Shown here one piece after another: positions 26,151-34,958 of a stretch of DNA of 64,000 nt (position 1 is its first letter; every line of letters begins with the position of its first letter). Made by a program: the position numbers and the translations under genes. This DNA is from JAWKNZ01 sp041391425 (GTDB taxonomy: Bacteria; Bdellovibrionota_B; Oligoflexia; Oligoflexales; JAWKNZ01). The notes below the pieces were generated by a model that was not told the DNA's origin, made no database searches, and saw only the letters and a program-made list of their open reading frames with translations. The stretch covers positions 248,001 to 312,000 of the forward strand of contig JAWKNZ010000003.1 of assembly GCA_041391425.1 (NCBI GenBank), in the 5' to 3' direction.

Positions 26151-27905
26151 TTATTGGAGTAGGGAAAGTATCCTTCCTATAAAAGGAAGTGCGTTGTGTT
26201 TATTTAAAACATATAGTTCTCTGATGACGTTGTGGTCTTTATTTACTATGTTGCCATTTTGGAATTTAGGGTTTTTAGAGTCAGGTAGGACGCCTCCAAA
26301 AGTGGAATCACCCCAATGAGTTGGTCTGCCGAACTCGTAGTTCCATTTGTACTTATCTTCGGATGAAAAGCTAACTTTTTCATTGCTAGTAAAGTTTGAG
26401 CGAGGTAGTTTATTGTATTCATTTTCGTATCCTGCAAACCCATCTGGATAGAAAGCAACCCAGTCTTTAACTTGCTGGCCATTAAAAAAGTTGCTGACAT
26501 TAACTTTATACTTCTCTCCTGTTAAACGATCTGTTAAGGTTGCCTCTCCTCCTGATTCATATGCAGTTAATCTGTTTTGAACTTGATCGATGGCTAAAAA
26601 AAGATAATTCTTCACTTCATCAGGATTAACAAATAGATATCTAAACGTATTATTTGAGTCTTTTCCATCAAGCGAATTTAATATCTTTAGATAGTTAAGC
26701 TCTTTTTCGCTTCCTTCTATTATTTGTCTCTTTGCCTTGATTAGGCAGTCTTCTGCTTCGCTATCTTCACGCACGCAATTTCTGTATGTTCCAAATTTAG
26801 AAAAGCTACTTCTGACCTTATCCAGGATTTGTTTGCGAATCTTTGGCTCAGGCATTGCGATTATGTCGTTTAATGGATTTACTTTACTTAAATTGTCAGG
26901 AATGAAACTTCCAATTAATGCTGCTTTTTTTCTGACGACTTCATTTGAAAAATATGAATGTTTATACATTTCATCGATTAATATATTATAACCATCCCAG
27001 TTGTATGAGGAAAAATAATATAAGGATCCAATAATGTAGTTTGTATAGGCCGAAAACTGTCGCAATTGATACGCGCTGATCATGCGATTAAATTGTCCAA
27101 ATTCACCGAATGCGGAATAGATAGATCCAGATAAGTGTGTATGCATAAGATCATGTCTTTTATTTCCGAGCATGAGCCGGGTTGATGTTCGTGCGATAGC
27201 TCTACCCAAATTAGGATCGTTATTGATTAGTTCATCGAGTTCTTGAACTTTAGATGAAAGAAAAGGTATTACATTTTGCACTAACCAATTTTGTAATTCA
27301 GAAACATTGAAATTTCCAGAGAGGCTATGGAATGGTAGTGACTTACTTAAACCGAGTATCTCTTTTCCGGGGTTTGGGTCTACTACATAATCGAAGATAT
27401 GCTGTAAATAATGTGCGTGCTCGTCTTTTAGGCGATACCACTGGCGTAAAGTTAAGAGCTTATAAGAATAAAATATTTTGACAGAATCTGTAAGGTTTCG
27501 TAATCGATATACTATACCTTGGCAATTTTGTAAGATATCAGCTCCGATCGCATATAGTCTTAGAACCTCATTGTTAATTGTCCTTATTCCGCTTTCTTTA
27601 TCTATTGTATTTGTTTCCCTATCGTTTTTTATAATTGTATCGATTACTGATTGTACGGTTACTATATCTCCTTCTTTATCCCCTGAGGAATTGATGCTAG
27701 CGATGAGCGTATTTAGTCTCACAATCTCTTTTTCTTGCTCTTCGCTTAATGCAAATTTAACATCTGAAATATTGAGAGATGATGATGAGCTTGATGAGCT
27801 GCTGTTGTTAGTTTCGTATGTGGAATTATCGCTTACTGTTCTTTTGCATTTAAATGAAAATAACGAAGCAACCAATAGTAGAAAAAAAGGTAAACGTAGT
27901 CTCAT
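26151..27905 (-). CDS. Large lipoprotein of unknown function with a poly-Ser tract
   Basis: 584 residues. The signal MRLRLPFFLLLVASLFSFKC gives a lipoprotein with Cys at residue 20. A low-complexity linker follows with nine consecutive Ser (about 35-43). The remainder is helical in the first half and mixed later, with HAHYLQHIFDYVVDPNPGKE and KRHDLMHTHLSGSIYSAFGE. I find no known domain. Its stop is 12 bp before the RND exporter, so the two probably work together at the envelope. The Ser codons are mixed (mostly AGC/TCA/TCT type), so the tract is not a simple phase-variable repeat. Confidence 0.6.
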   Translation of the reverse strand: MRLRLPFFLLLVASLFSFKCKRTVSDNSTYETNNSSSSSSSSSLNISDVKFALSEEQEKEIVRLNTLIASINSSGDKEGDIVTVQSVIDTIIKNDRETNTIDKESGIRTINNEVLRLYAIGADILQNCQGIVYRLRNLTDSVKIFYSYKLLTLRQWYRLKDEHAHYLQHIFDYVVDPNPGKEILGLSKSLPFHSLSGNFNVSELQNWLVQNVIPFLSSKVQELDELINNDPNLGRAIARTSTRLMLGNKRHDLMHTHLSGSIYSAFGEFGQFNRMISAYQLRQFSAYTNYIIGSLYYFSSYNWDGYNILIDEMYKHSYFSNEVVRKKAALIGSFIPDNLSKVNPLNDIIAMPEPKIRKQILDKVRSSFSKFGTYRNCVREDSEAEDCLIKAKRQIIEGSEKELNYLKILNSLDGKDSNNTFRYLFVNPDEVKNYLFLAIDQVQNRLTAYESGGEATLTDRLTGEKYKVNVSNFFNGQQVKDWVAFYPDGFAGYENEYNKLPRSNFTSNEKVSFSSEDKYKWNYEFGRPTHWGDSTFGGVLPDSKNPKFQNGNIVNKDHNVIRELYVLNKHNALPFIGRILSLLQ

Positions 27906-28450
27906 AATGCCACCTTAAATTACACAAATTATCTTAATAGGTTTCCAACAAGGATAGATAATCGATTGCTTTTTGTAAAGTATAAATACTTTTCTAGCAA
28001 GTTATGAGTATTCTAAATAATGCAATATAGTCGCCTCATGTGAATGCACTGGATGGGTAGATGTTTCTACTCATAAGCAGCGAACCGATTGGAGATTGAG
28101 ATGTTTTGTTTCACTCAACATGACGGTCCTAGGTGGTTCAATGCAAGTTTTATGTATGTAAGTAATAGTGTAAGAATTGCTAATAGAAAATGCTGTTTTT
28201 ATTTGAAGAAATAATTAATTTTATTGATTGTCCAACTGGGATTTTGGTTTTAAGGCAATATATTTTGATCAGACAATAGGTTGCAACATGTAAATGTACT
28301 GTTAAGCGGCTATTGATTTATGGTATAGGTATAGAACAGTTTTAACAAAAAACCTTTTAAAAATGAGTAGGGCTGCTTATGGGGCGGCCTTTGGCTGAAG
28401 GTTTTCACTATAACATTTGTGGAGAGCTTTTTTGCGATTTTAGATAGATT
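27906..28450. other. Gene-free gap between lipoprotein/RND operon and PKS
   Basis: About 545 bp of AT-rich sequence separating divergent genes. I see no gene or repeat. It must hold promoters for both directions; the stretch just before the PKS (AGGGCTGCTTATGGGGCGGCCTT near 28369) is locally GC-rich and may fold. Confidence 0.4.
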
Positions 28451-30874
28451 TTGAAAGGCTTAAAACGAATTTTATATAGTTTTGGGGTGAGATTTTTTAA
28501 ACCAAATCAATTAATGATGGATAAAAAGACATTGGATAAAAATGAAACCAAAATCGCTGTTGTGGGACTTTCGTGCCGATATCCAGGTGCATCTAATCCA
28601 AAAGAATTGTGGGAAAACATATTAGCGGGTCGTAGGCAATTTCGTGATTTTCCAAAGAAACGTTTGCCAGTGGATCAATATACATCTAAATCCAATTTGT
28701 CAGAAGGTCAAAAAAGATTTCCTCAAGGAGCTTTTATTGATGGCTGGAGTTTTGATCATTTAGCGTGGAGGATACCTAAGAGCACTTGGGAATCCACTGA
28801 CCCTGTTCATTGGCTTGCCCTTGAATTGGCTACTGCAGCGATTGAAATCGCAGGTGGAGCACAAAAATTTTCTAACCGCAGCACTGCTGTCTATGTGGGT
28901 AATACTTTGACTGGAGAAGTGACCCGTTCACGCTCTATGAGGCTCCGCTGGCCATTTGTAAAACGTACTTTGAAGCAAGTTTTTAACGATGAAGAGATGC
29001 CAGCGGCAGAGCAAGATAAATACCTCCAGGCTTTTGAGGCAAGATTTAATGCACCGTTTCCCGAGGTAAATGAAGATACTTTGGCAGGCTCTCTTTCTAA
29101 TACTATCGCTGGGAGGATCTGCAATTACTTCGATTTTAAAGGTGGCGGTTATACAGTTGATGGAGCTTGCGCTTCTTCGCTATTAGCCATTATAACTGCT
29201 TGTGAACGTCTTAGTGCTGGAACGATTGACTGTGCTCTTGCTGGGGGTGTGGATATAAGCTTGGATCCATTCGAGTTGATCGGCTTTGCCAAGGCTGGGG
29301 CCCTTGCGAAAGACCAACTTTATATTTATGACCGCCGTGCTAATGGCATGATGCCGGGCGAAGGTGGTGGATTTGTCGTCTTAAAAAGATTAGAAGATGC
29401 TATTAAAGATCAAGATACTATTTATGCAGAGCTTAATGGTTGGGGCATTTCTTCAGATGGTAAAGGGTCAATTACAGCACCGCAAAGCCAAGGGCAGTCA
29501 AGAGCATTACTGACAGCTTGGAAAAAAGCAGGGTATGAACATTCGAAGATAGATTTTATTGAAGGTCATGGTACTGGCACTGCATTAGGAGATCCAGTAG
29601 AGCTAAAAGGGATGAATGTTGCCTTAGAGCAAATTGCAGGATCTTCTGAATCCTTGTGTGGAGTCACGTCGCTAAAATCGATTATTGGCCATACTAAAGC
29701 TGCTGCAGGTATCGGTGCGCTAATAAAAGCGATTCTCGGGGTTAACCAGAGAGTTCTACCTCCAACGGCAAACTGTGAATATCCACATGATGTCTTTCAT
29801 GAGAAATCCAATCGGCTTTTTCCCATTAGAACAGCAAAGCAGTTAAATCCGAACCAGTGTGTTTATGCTGGTGTTTCAGCGATGGGATTTGGTGGCATTA
29901 ACGCACATGTTGCTTTGTCTTCTTCCTCTGTACCCCATGCTGTATTTATGCCTAGTGTACCCATATCATTATTGTCGGCAACCTATCAAAGGGCTGAGGT
30001 TTTTGTGGTCTCTGGAGCTTCGGAAAATGAATGCATGGGCTCTCTCGATCAGCTCTTTGAAGATTGCCAAGGGATATCGCTTGCAGAGATGACCGACTTA
30101 TCTCGTAAGACATGGAGTAGTGAACACGGGTTATTTAGAGCGGCTATTGTAGCAAGAACTTCTGAAGAGTTAGGTGAAAAAATCAATGCTTTAAAGAATT
30201 CTATTGTTTCTTATGGTTTTAAAGAAAAGCATGCACCGCAAGATTGTTTTTTAGGCAATCACATCAAGCCGGCTCCGATTGGAATTGTTTTTCCTGGGCA
30301 GGGCTCACAATTCATTGGTGCGGCTCGTACGCGTTTTCGACGGTCACAAATTTCAGATGCTATAAAAGAGATGGCCCTGGCCGTAGCAACCCCAAAAGTT
30401 AAAGAAATTTTATTAAGAGCATTTGATCCTGAAGATTCGTTACTAAACGAAGATGAAATTTCTGCAGCTATCGCTAAAACAGATGTTGCTCAAATAGCCA
30501 TTACGGCTGCAAGTCTTGCTTGGTGGGAATGGTTATCAAGAGTTGGACTTAAGGCCACGAAAATTTCTGGCCATAGTCTGGGAGAGATATCCGCATTATA
30601 TGCAGCCGGTGGAATTGACCTTAAGCAAGCGCTTACCATAGCTTCTATTAGAGGCGAGGCTATGGCAAAATCACTTCAAGGAGGGATGGTTTCGCTTTTT
30701 CTTAATAAGAGTGATACCCAGAAATTTTTATCTGAACATTCATTTTCAAATGATCCTAGAGATGTAAGTAAATTTGCGGTTGTAGCTAATTTTAATAGCC
30801 CTAGGCAAACCATTATTTCGGCCTCCGAAGAGGCTTTAGCTAGGGTGTTAAGATTGCTGATAATAATCAAATAA
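28451..30874 (+). CDS. PKS N-terminal part: ketosynthase and acyltransferase
   Basis: 807 residues before the first frame break. The ketosynthase begins KIAVVGLSCRYPGASNPKEL at about residue 31. Its catalytic triad is complete: Cys240 in VDGACASS, His373 in EGHGTGT and His414 in GHTKAAAG. The neighbouring blocks YVGNTLTGEVTRSRSMRLRW and ETLAGSLSNTIAGRICN-like text are typical of enediyne KS domains. The acyltransferase starts PIGIVFPGQGSQFIGAARTR (about 615-635) and has its nucleophile Ser709 in GHSLGEISA. The last residues after ALARVL are out of frame; the real chain continues KIADNNQIRAQRIPVSC. Confidence 0.8.
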   Translation: MKGLKRILYSFGVRFFKPNQLMMDKKTLDKNETKIAVVGLSCRYPGASNPKELWENILAGRRQFRDFPKKRLPVDQYTSKSNLSEGQKRFPQGAFIDGWSFDHLAWRIPKSTWESTDPVHWLALELATAAIEIAGGAQKFSNRSTAVYVGNTLTGEVTRSRSMRLRWPFVKRTLKQVFNDEEMPAAEQDKYLQAFEARFNAPFPEVNEDTLAGSLSNTIAGRICNYFDFKGGGYTVDGACASSLLAIITACERLSAGTIDCALAGGVDISLDPFELIGFAKAGALAKDQLYIYDRRANGMMPGEGGGFVVLKRLEDAIKDQDTIYAELNGWGISSDGKGSITAPQSQGQSRALLTAWKKAGYEHSKIDFIEGHGTGTALGDPVELKGMNVALEQIAGSSESLCGVTSLKSIIGHTKAAAGIGALIKAILGVNQRVLPPTANCEYPHDVFHEKSNRLFPIRTAKQLNPNQCVYAGVSAMGFGGINAHVALSSSSVPHAVFMPSVPISLLSATYQRAEVFVVSGASENECMGSLDQLFEDCQGISLAEMTDLSRKTWSSEHGLFRAAIVARTSEELGEKINALKNSIVSYGFKEKHAPQDCFLGNHIKPAPIGIVFPGQGSQFIGAARTRFRRSQISDAIKEMALAVATPKVKEILLRAFDPEDSLLNEDEISAAIAKTDVAQIAITAASLAWWEWLSRVGLKATKISGHSLGEISALYAAGGIDLKQALTIASIRGEAMAKSLQGGMVSLFLNKSDTQKFLSEHSFSNDPRDVSKFAVVANFNSPRQTIISASEEALARVLRLLIIIK

Positions 30875-31109
30875 GAGCACAACGTATCCCGGTTTCGTGC
30901 GCTTTCCATAGCCCTTATATGCAAGAAGCTGCTGTTAGGTTAGAAAATTGCGATGAAATTCCAGCTAAAATAATACTCGCACAGGACTTTATTTCCTCGC
31001 TTGATGGTATGCCTCGATCAAAAGAGCTTTGTTTAAGGGACTATCTTGCTAAACAAGTTGTTGATCCAGTCGATTTTACAGCTATCGTAGATTCTTTTAA
31101 GGACGTCGC

Positions 31110-34100
31110 ATGCACAATCGAGGTTGGTCCTGGTGGAGTTTTATCAATCTCTTCCGTCAAGAGCCAGGTGTTGTGTGCTTGCCTGTTGAGTCCAGTTATA
31201 ATTCTGCAGAAGATCATTGTGCGGTGTTAGGAGCATTGTTCTGTCTTGGCCATGATTTAAATACAGATGTTATATTTGAAGGACGCTGGACTAAGCCTTT
31301 TGTCCCGGCGATTGAAAAAGACTTTATTGAAAATCCATGTGAAATGTTTTCTGATTCAGATTTACCGATAGTTTCTTTTCAAAAATCAGATGAAAGTCTA
31401 GAAAAAGAAGGTGTAGCACTGCCTCTTCAAGAAGTGCTAAATGATGAGCCTTTGGCAATTTTGTTTAAACATATTTCGCAGTTGACCGGCTTTCCCATAA
31501 GTTCATTAAAGCCCCAGCATCGCCTATTGGATGATTTAAACCTCGATTCAATCAAAAGATTTGAAATCATAGAACGTTTTGCTAAGGATATGCATCTGTC
31601 TGGAGATGTTGGCCAGATTCAAGCCGATATATCATTAGCGGACCTGGTTGCTACGATTGTAGAAAAAGCCAAGAATACTCATGACCAACAATTTGAATCT
31701 CATCTGAGTCCATGGGTGGCAGCATTTGAAGAATTCGTTACCCCTGAAACCGAGTTGGTCGCTCAAGCACATCCTTGGCAGAATAGTGATGTTTTACTTG
31801 TTTGTGATAGGCAAAATTTTGATCAGATCAAAATGAAGTTAGATGATCTTGCGATTACACCAAAGATGCTTACTCAAATAGATCGGAATATCAAGATAGA
31901 TGAACATATTAATCATCTGTGTATTTTTCTTCCTAAAGCGAAATCACCGGGATCTTTGAAAAATTTCTTATTGGATCTAGCAGCAGTACTCCCTTATGAA
32001 GGAAGCTTGTTAATTATTGATTCTCATAACGCAGCCAATTCAGAAAATTTTGATGACGTGGCGTCGTGGTGCGCAAGTATTCACCTAGAGCGTGCAAATT
32101 TAAGAATTAGACATGTTTGCATTCAAGATGAATATATTGATTTTGCAAATGCAATTTTAGAATTATCGGATGATCTACCTTATAGAAAAGTTTTTTATAA
32201 GGATGGTGAACGTTCAAAAACAACGTATCGATATGTTTATCCAAAAAAATATATTGAAAGAAATCCAAATCTTGTATTAGTCACAGGAGGAGGAAAAGGT
32301 ATTACTGCTCAGTGCGCTCTTGCCTTGGCGGAGAAAACTAAAGGCATATATATTCTGTTGGGAAGATCTGCTGTTGATGATGAAATTCGCAGTACATTGT
32401 CGAAGTTTAAAAACTTAGAAGTAGCAGTTAAGTATATCCAATGTGATATAACAAATATGAATTCAGTTGCAGAAGCAATTGAACAAGTGATATCTAATTT
32501 TGGAAAAGTAGATTGGCTCGTACATGGAGCTGGATATAATAGCCCGCAACTGATTGAAAAATCGGATAGGATTCAAGTTGAAAAAGAAATGGGGGCAAAA
32601 TTAAATGGCTTATCCAATATTTTAAATGCCCTCCCTCAGCCTCCGGATCGTGTTATTGCCATAACTTCAATTATTGGCATGCTTGGTATGCCTGGAAATG
32701 CTTGGTATGCTTATGCAAATGCGTCTCTTCATCGATTTATGGAACATTGGCAACAAAAACATCGTAATAGTTCCGTTTTGTCATTGGCATATTCGGTCTG
32801 GAACGAAATTGGGATGGGAGCGCGATTAGGGAGTGTCAAAAGGTTATCCCAATTGGGAGTGAGTGCATTGCCCGTAAATATGGCGACAAAACATTTTGTA
32901 GGTTGGGCTTTGTCAAATACGGGAGAGTGTAGGCAAGTCATTTTGATGGGAAGAATGAAAAGTGAATTATTTGACACTTGGCATCAATTCCCTTCACCTT
33001 TTCAAGGCCGATTTGTCGGAGAACCTCATAGTGAGTTCCAAGAAGTTGAGTTGGTTACCGATATAAAAATTTCTCTTGATAGTGACCCTTATTTAAAAGA
33101 TCACAAATTTGGTGAGTCCTTTTTATTTCCAACTGTTTTTGGTCTTGAGGCTATGGCCCAAGGAATTTGCCGCCTTCTAGGTAAACGCCCAAATGATTTT
33201 TCCGTTCATAATTTGTTGTTGAAAAAACCAATACTTGTAATGGATGGTGAAGAGCAAGTTATCCGTATTCATACTTATCGAACTGGAGCAGATAGTTTTG
33301 AAAGTGCGATTTATGCAAAATCAAGTGGGTTTGCTAAGCCTCACTTCTCAGGGAGTTGGACTCTTTCTGGAATCGATTATGAACAGCTAAACATTCTTGA
33401 TGAGCCTTTAAATATCGATCCGTCCGAAGTTCTTTATAATAAGATCCTTTTTCAGGGACCTTTATTTCAGAAAATTGATAAGATTTGCATGTTAAACAGT
33501 AGAGAAGCGGTTGTGAAAACAAATGGTGGTATTAGTGATAAGTCTAACTGGCATCTTGATATCGATTCTTTTGTTTTGGGCTCTCCATATAGGCGCGATA
33601 GTCTGTTGCAATGTGGTCAACTTTCAATTACTCCGCGAATAGGTCTGCCATATAAAATTGATCATTGGCATCTCGACTGCCAAAATGGGGCTAGGACTAT
33701 TCGAAGCTTTATTACTGAGGATAAAACATCATCTGTGTTGGGCGACGTATGGGCGTTGAAAGAGAATCGAGTTGTAGAAAAAATAAGTGGATATGCTATT
33801 AAAACGATTCGAACCGATCAGACTTTACCTAATCCTGAACAAATATTAGAGGCAGATCAAGATTCTAGGTCTAATAAATTTAGTGACTCTAAGCTTTCTC
33901 AATTAACTTCACTCGATTGGGAAAATTTAACACCTTCTTATTATAGTTTTAAAGAAATTAATCCAGGCACAAGAGGAGAGAGGCGCTTTCGATATCGTTT
34001 TCCTCTTTCCTTTTCTTCGGTGACCGAGCCTAGCGGAACGGCTTCATTAGCCGAAATGGCTCATTGGTTAGGAAATACCAGAGAGTTGAGTTTACGACCA

Positions 34101-34958
34101 GGTGGTCTTTACGCAGCAGCGAGCCGCCACGTTGCGACAAATCAGTTTGCATGGGTCACTAAAGAAACTGAGTTTAGAGTTGTTGGAGATGTTTCTGCGG
34201 AAGATATTATTGAGGTTGATTTTTGGACTGAGCGAATATATGGACCAGAATCTGCCGATGTAGAAATGATTTATAAGTGGTATAAACTTGTAGGTGATGG
34301 ATCTAGAGCTCCAGTTGCTGAATGTATACAGACTACCACTTGGACTGAGATTGTTGGCCATGGTTTGGTGGTGCCCGCAAGCTATCCGAGTGATATGCAG
34401 CCATTTCTTGAAAGTGTTTTACCACCACAGCGAGCGAAGCAAGAAGGCCTAAGTTGGAAGGTGCCTAATGTTTTAGGAGAACAGCTTTGGCAGTCGCCTG
34501 AGCCATGGCGAGGACACTTGCTTTATAAGGCTGATTTTCGTACAACTTCAAGAAATTCAAATATGGTAAAAAACGTATATTGGGCAAATTATACGGATTG
34601 GATGATTGAAACCAGAGATTTATGGCTCAATGATCACATGTGTGGTCAGTTTATTGAGTTAAGAACTCAAACAGCTCATATACAGCATATGAGAGAGGCA
34701 ATGGTTGGGGATAAAATCCAAGTGCATATGTCTGTTATTAGCGTGTATGAAAAAGGTTTGGATTTAGCGTTTGATATTTATCGAATCGAATCACCGGTAG
34801 CGCTTTCCAAACTTGCGAGAATTAGCCAAAAGGCAATTTGCCTAAGACCAAATAAAGATGGGTATTGGGACGCATCAAATTTGGAGATGAGTTTAAGTCG
34901 AATGATACCAAAGTTAAACTCTATGCCCCGCAACTGTAAACGAGAGCAAGAATTGTAA
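31110..34958 (+). CDS. PKS C-terminal part: ACP, ketoreductase, dehydratase, double-hotdog thioesterase-like region
   Basis: Genuine coding starts near 31146 (NLFRQEPGVVCLPVE); the first dozen codons are out of frame. One ACP lies at about 31420-31670 with its attachment Ser in LLDDLNLDSIKRFE. The ketoreductase (32270-32960) has VLVTGGGKGITAQC and the Ser/Tyr block ITSIIGMLGMPGNAWYAYAN. The dehydratase (33060-33800) has the His motif YLKDHKFGES and the partner block RRDSLLQCGQL, as in enediyne DH domains. Two hotdog repeats follow at about 33900-34850; the second, NVYWANYTDWMIETRDLWL, resembles the enediyne thioesterase CalE7/SgcE10. No C-terminal PPTase motifs are seen. Confidence 0.78.
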   Translation: MHNRGWSWWSFINLFRQEPGVVCLPVESSYNSAEDHCAVLGALFCLGHDLNTDVIFEGRWTKPFVPAIEKDFIENPCEMFSDSDLPIVSFQKSDESLEKEGVALPLQEVLNDEPLAILFKHISQLTGFPISSLKPQHRLLDDLNLDSIKRFEIIERFAKDMHLSGDVGQIQADISLADLVATIVEKAKNTHDQQFESHLSPWVAAFEEFVTPETELVAQAHPWQNSDVLLVCDRQNFDQIKMKLDDLAITPKMLTQIDRNIKIDEHINHLCIFLPKAKSPGSLKNFLLDLAAVLPYEGSLLIIDSHNAANSENFDDVASWCASIHLERANLRIRHVCIQDEYIDFANAILELSDDLPYRKVFYKDGERSKTTYRYVYPKKYIERNPNLVLVTGGGKGITAQCALALAEKTKGIYILLGRSAVDDEIRSTLSKFKNLEVAVKYIQCDITNMNSVAEAIEQVISNFGKVDWLVHGAGYNSPQLIEKSDRIQVEKEMGAKLNGLSNILNALPQPPDRVIAITSIIGMLGMPGNAWYAYANASLHRFMEHWQQKHRNSSVLSLAYSVWNEIGMGARLGSVKRLSQLGVSALPVNMATKHFVGWALSNTGECRQVILMGRMKSELFDTWHQFPSPFQGRFVGEPHSEFQEVELVTDIKISLDSDPYLKDHKFGESFLFPTVFGLEAMAQGICRLLGKRPNDFSVHNLLLKKPILVMDGEEQVIRIHTYRTGADSFESAIYAKSSGFAKPHFSGSWTLSGIDYEQLNILDEPLNIDPSEVLYNKILFQGPLFQKIDKICMLNSREAVVKTNGGISDKSNWHLDIDSFVLGSPYRRDSLLQCGQLSITPRIGLPYKIDHWHLDCQNGARTIRSFITEDKTSSVLGDVWALKENRVVEKISGYAIKTIRTDQTLPNPEQILEADQDSRSNKFSDSKLSQLTSLDWENLTPSYYSFKEINPGTRGERRFRYRFPLSFSSVTEPSGTASLAEMAHWLGNTRELSLRPGGLYAAASRHVATNQFAWVTKETEFRVVGDVSAEDIIEVDFWTERIYGPESADVEMIYKWYKLVGDGSRAPVAECIQTTTWTEIVGHGLVVPASYPSDMQPFLESVLPPQRAKQEGLSWKVPNVLGEQLWQSPEPWRGHLLYKADFRTTSRNSNMVKNVYWANYTDWMIETRDLWLNDHMCGQFIELRTQTAHIQHMREAMVGDKIQVHMSVISVYEKGLDLAFDIYRIESPVALSKLARISQKAICLRPNKDGYWDASNLEMSLSRMIPKLNSMPRNCKREQEL

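Larger units (their letters stand above)
28451..34958 (+). pseudogene. Enediyne-type iterative polyketide synthase, frame broken twice
   Basis: This span reads as one giant synthase of about 2170 residues: ketosynthase, acyltransferase, one ACP, ketoreductase, dehydratase, then a double-hotdog thioesterase-like region. The KS and the KS-AT-ACP-KR-DH order are those of enediyne PKSs (SgcE/CalE8 type), which build a long polyene on an internal ACP. Known members end in a phosphopantetheinyl transferase; here thioesterase-like sequence takes that place. Two single-base losses break the frame, near 30848-30852 and 31144-31148; the stretch between (about 30850-31145) continues the AT with VSCAFHSPYM and IEVGPGGVL. 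Both sides keep intact motifs. The TTG start (28451) is uncertain; ATG 28514 is an alternative. The next gene starts at its stop codon. Confidence 0.8.

Noticed and set aside
27770..27805. Poly-Ser tract as a phase-variable repeat in the 584-residue lipoprotein
   Set aside because: The Ser codons are mixed and do not form a clean short tandem repeat.
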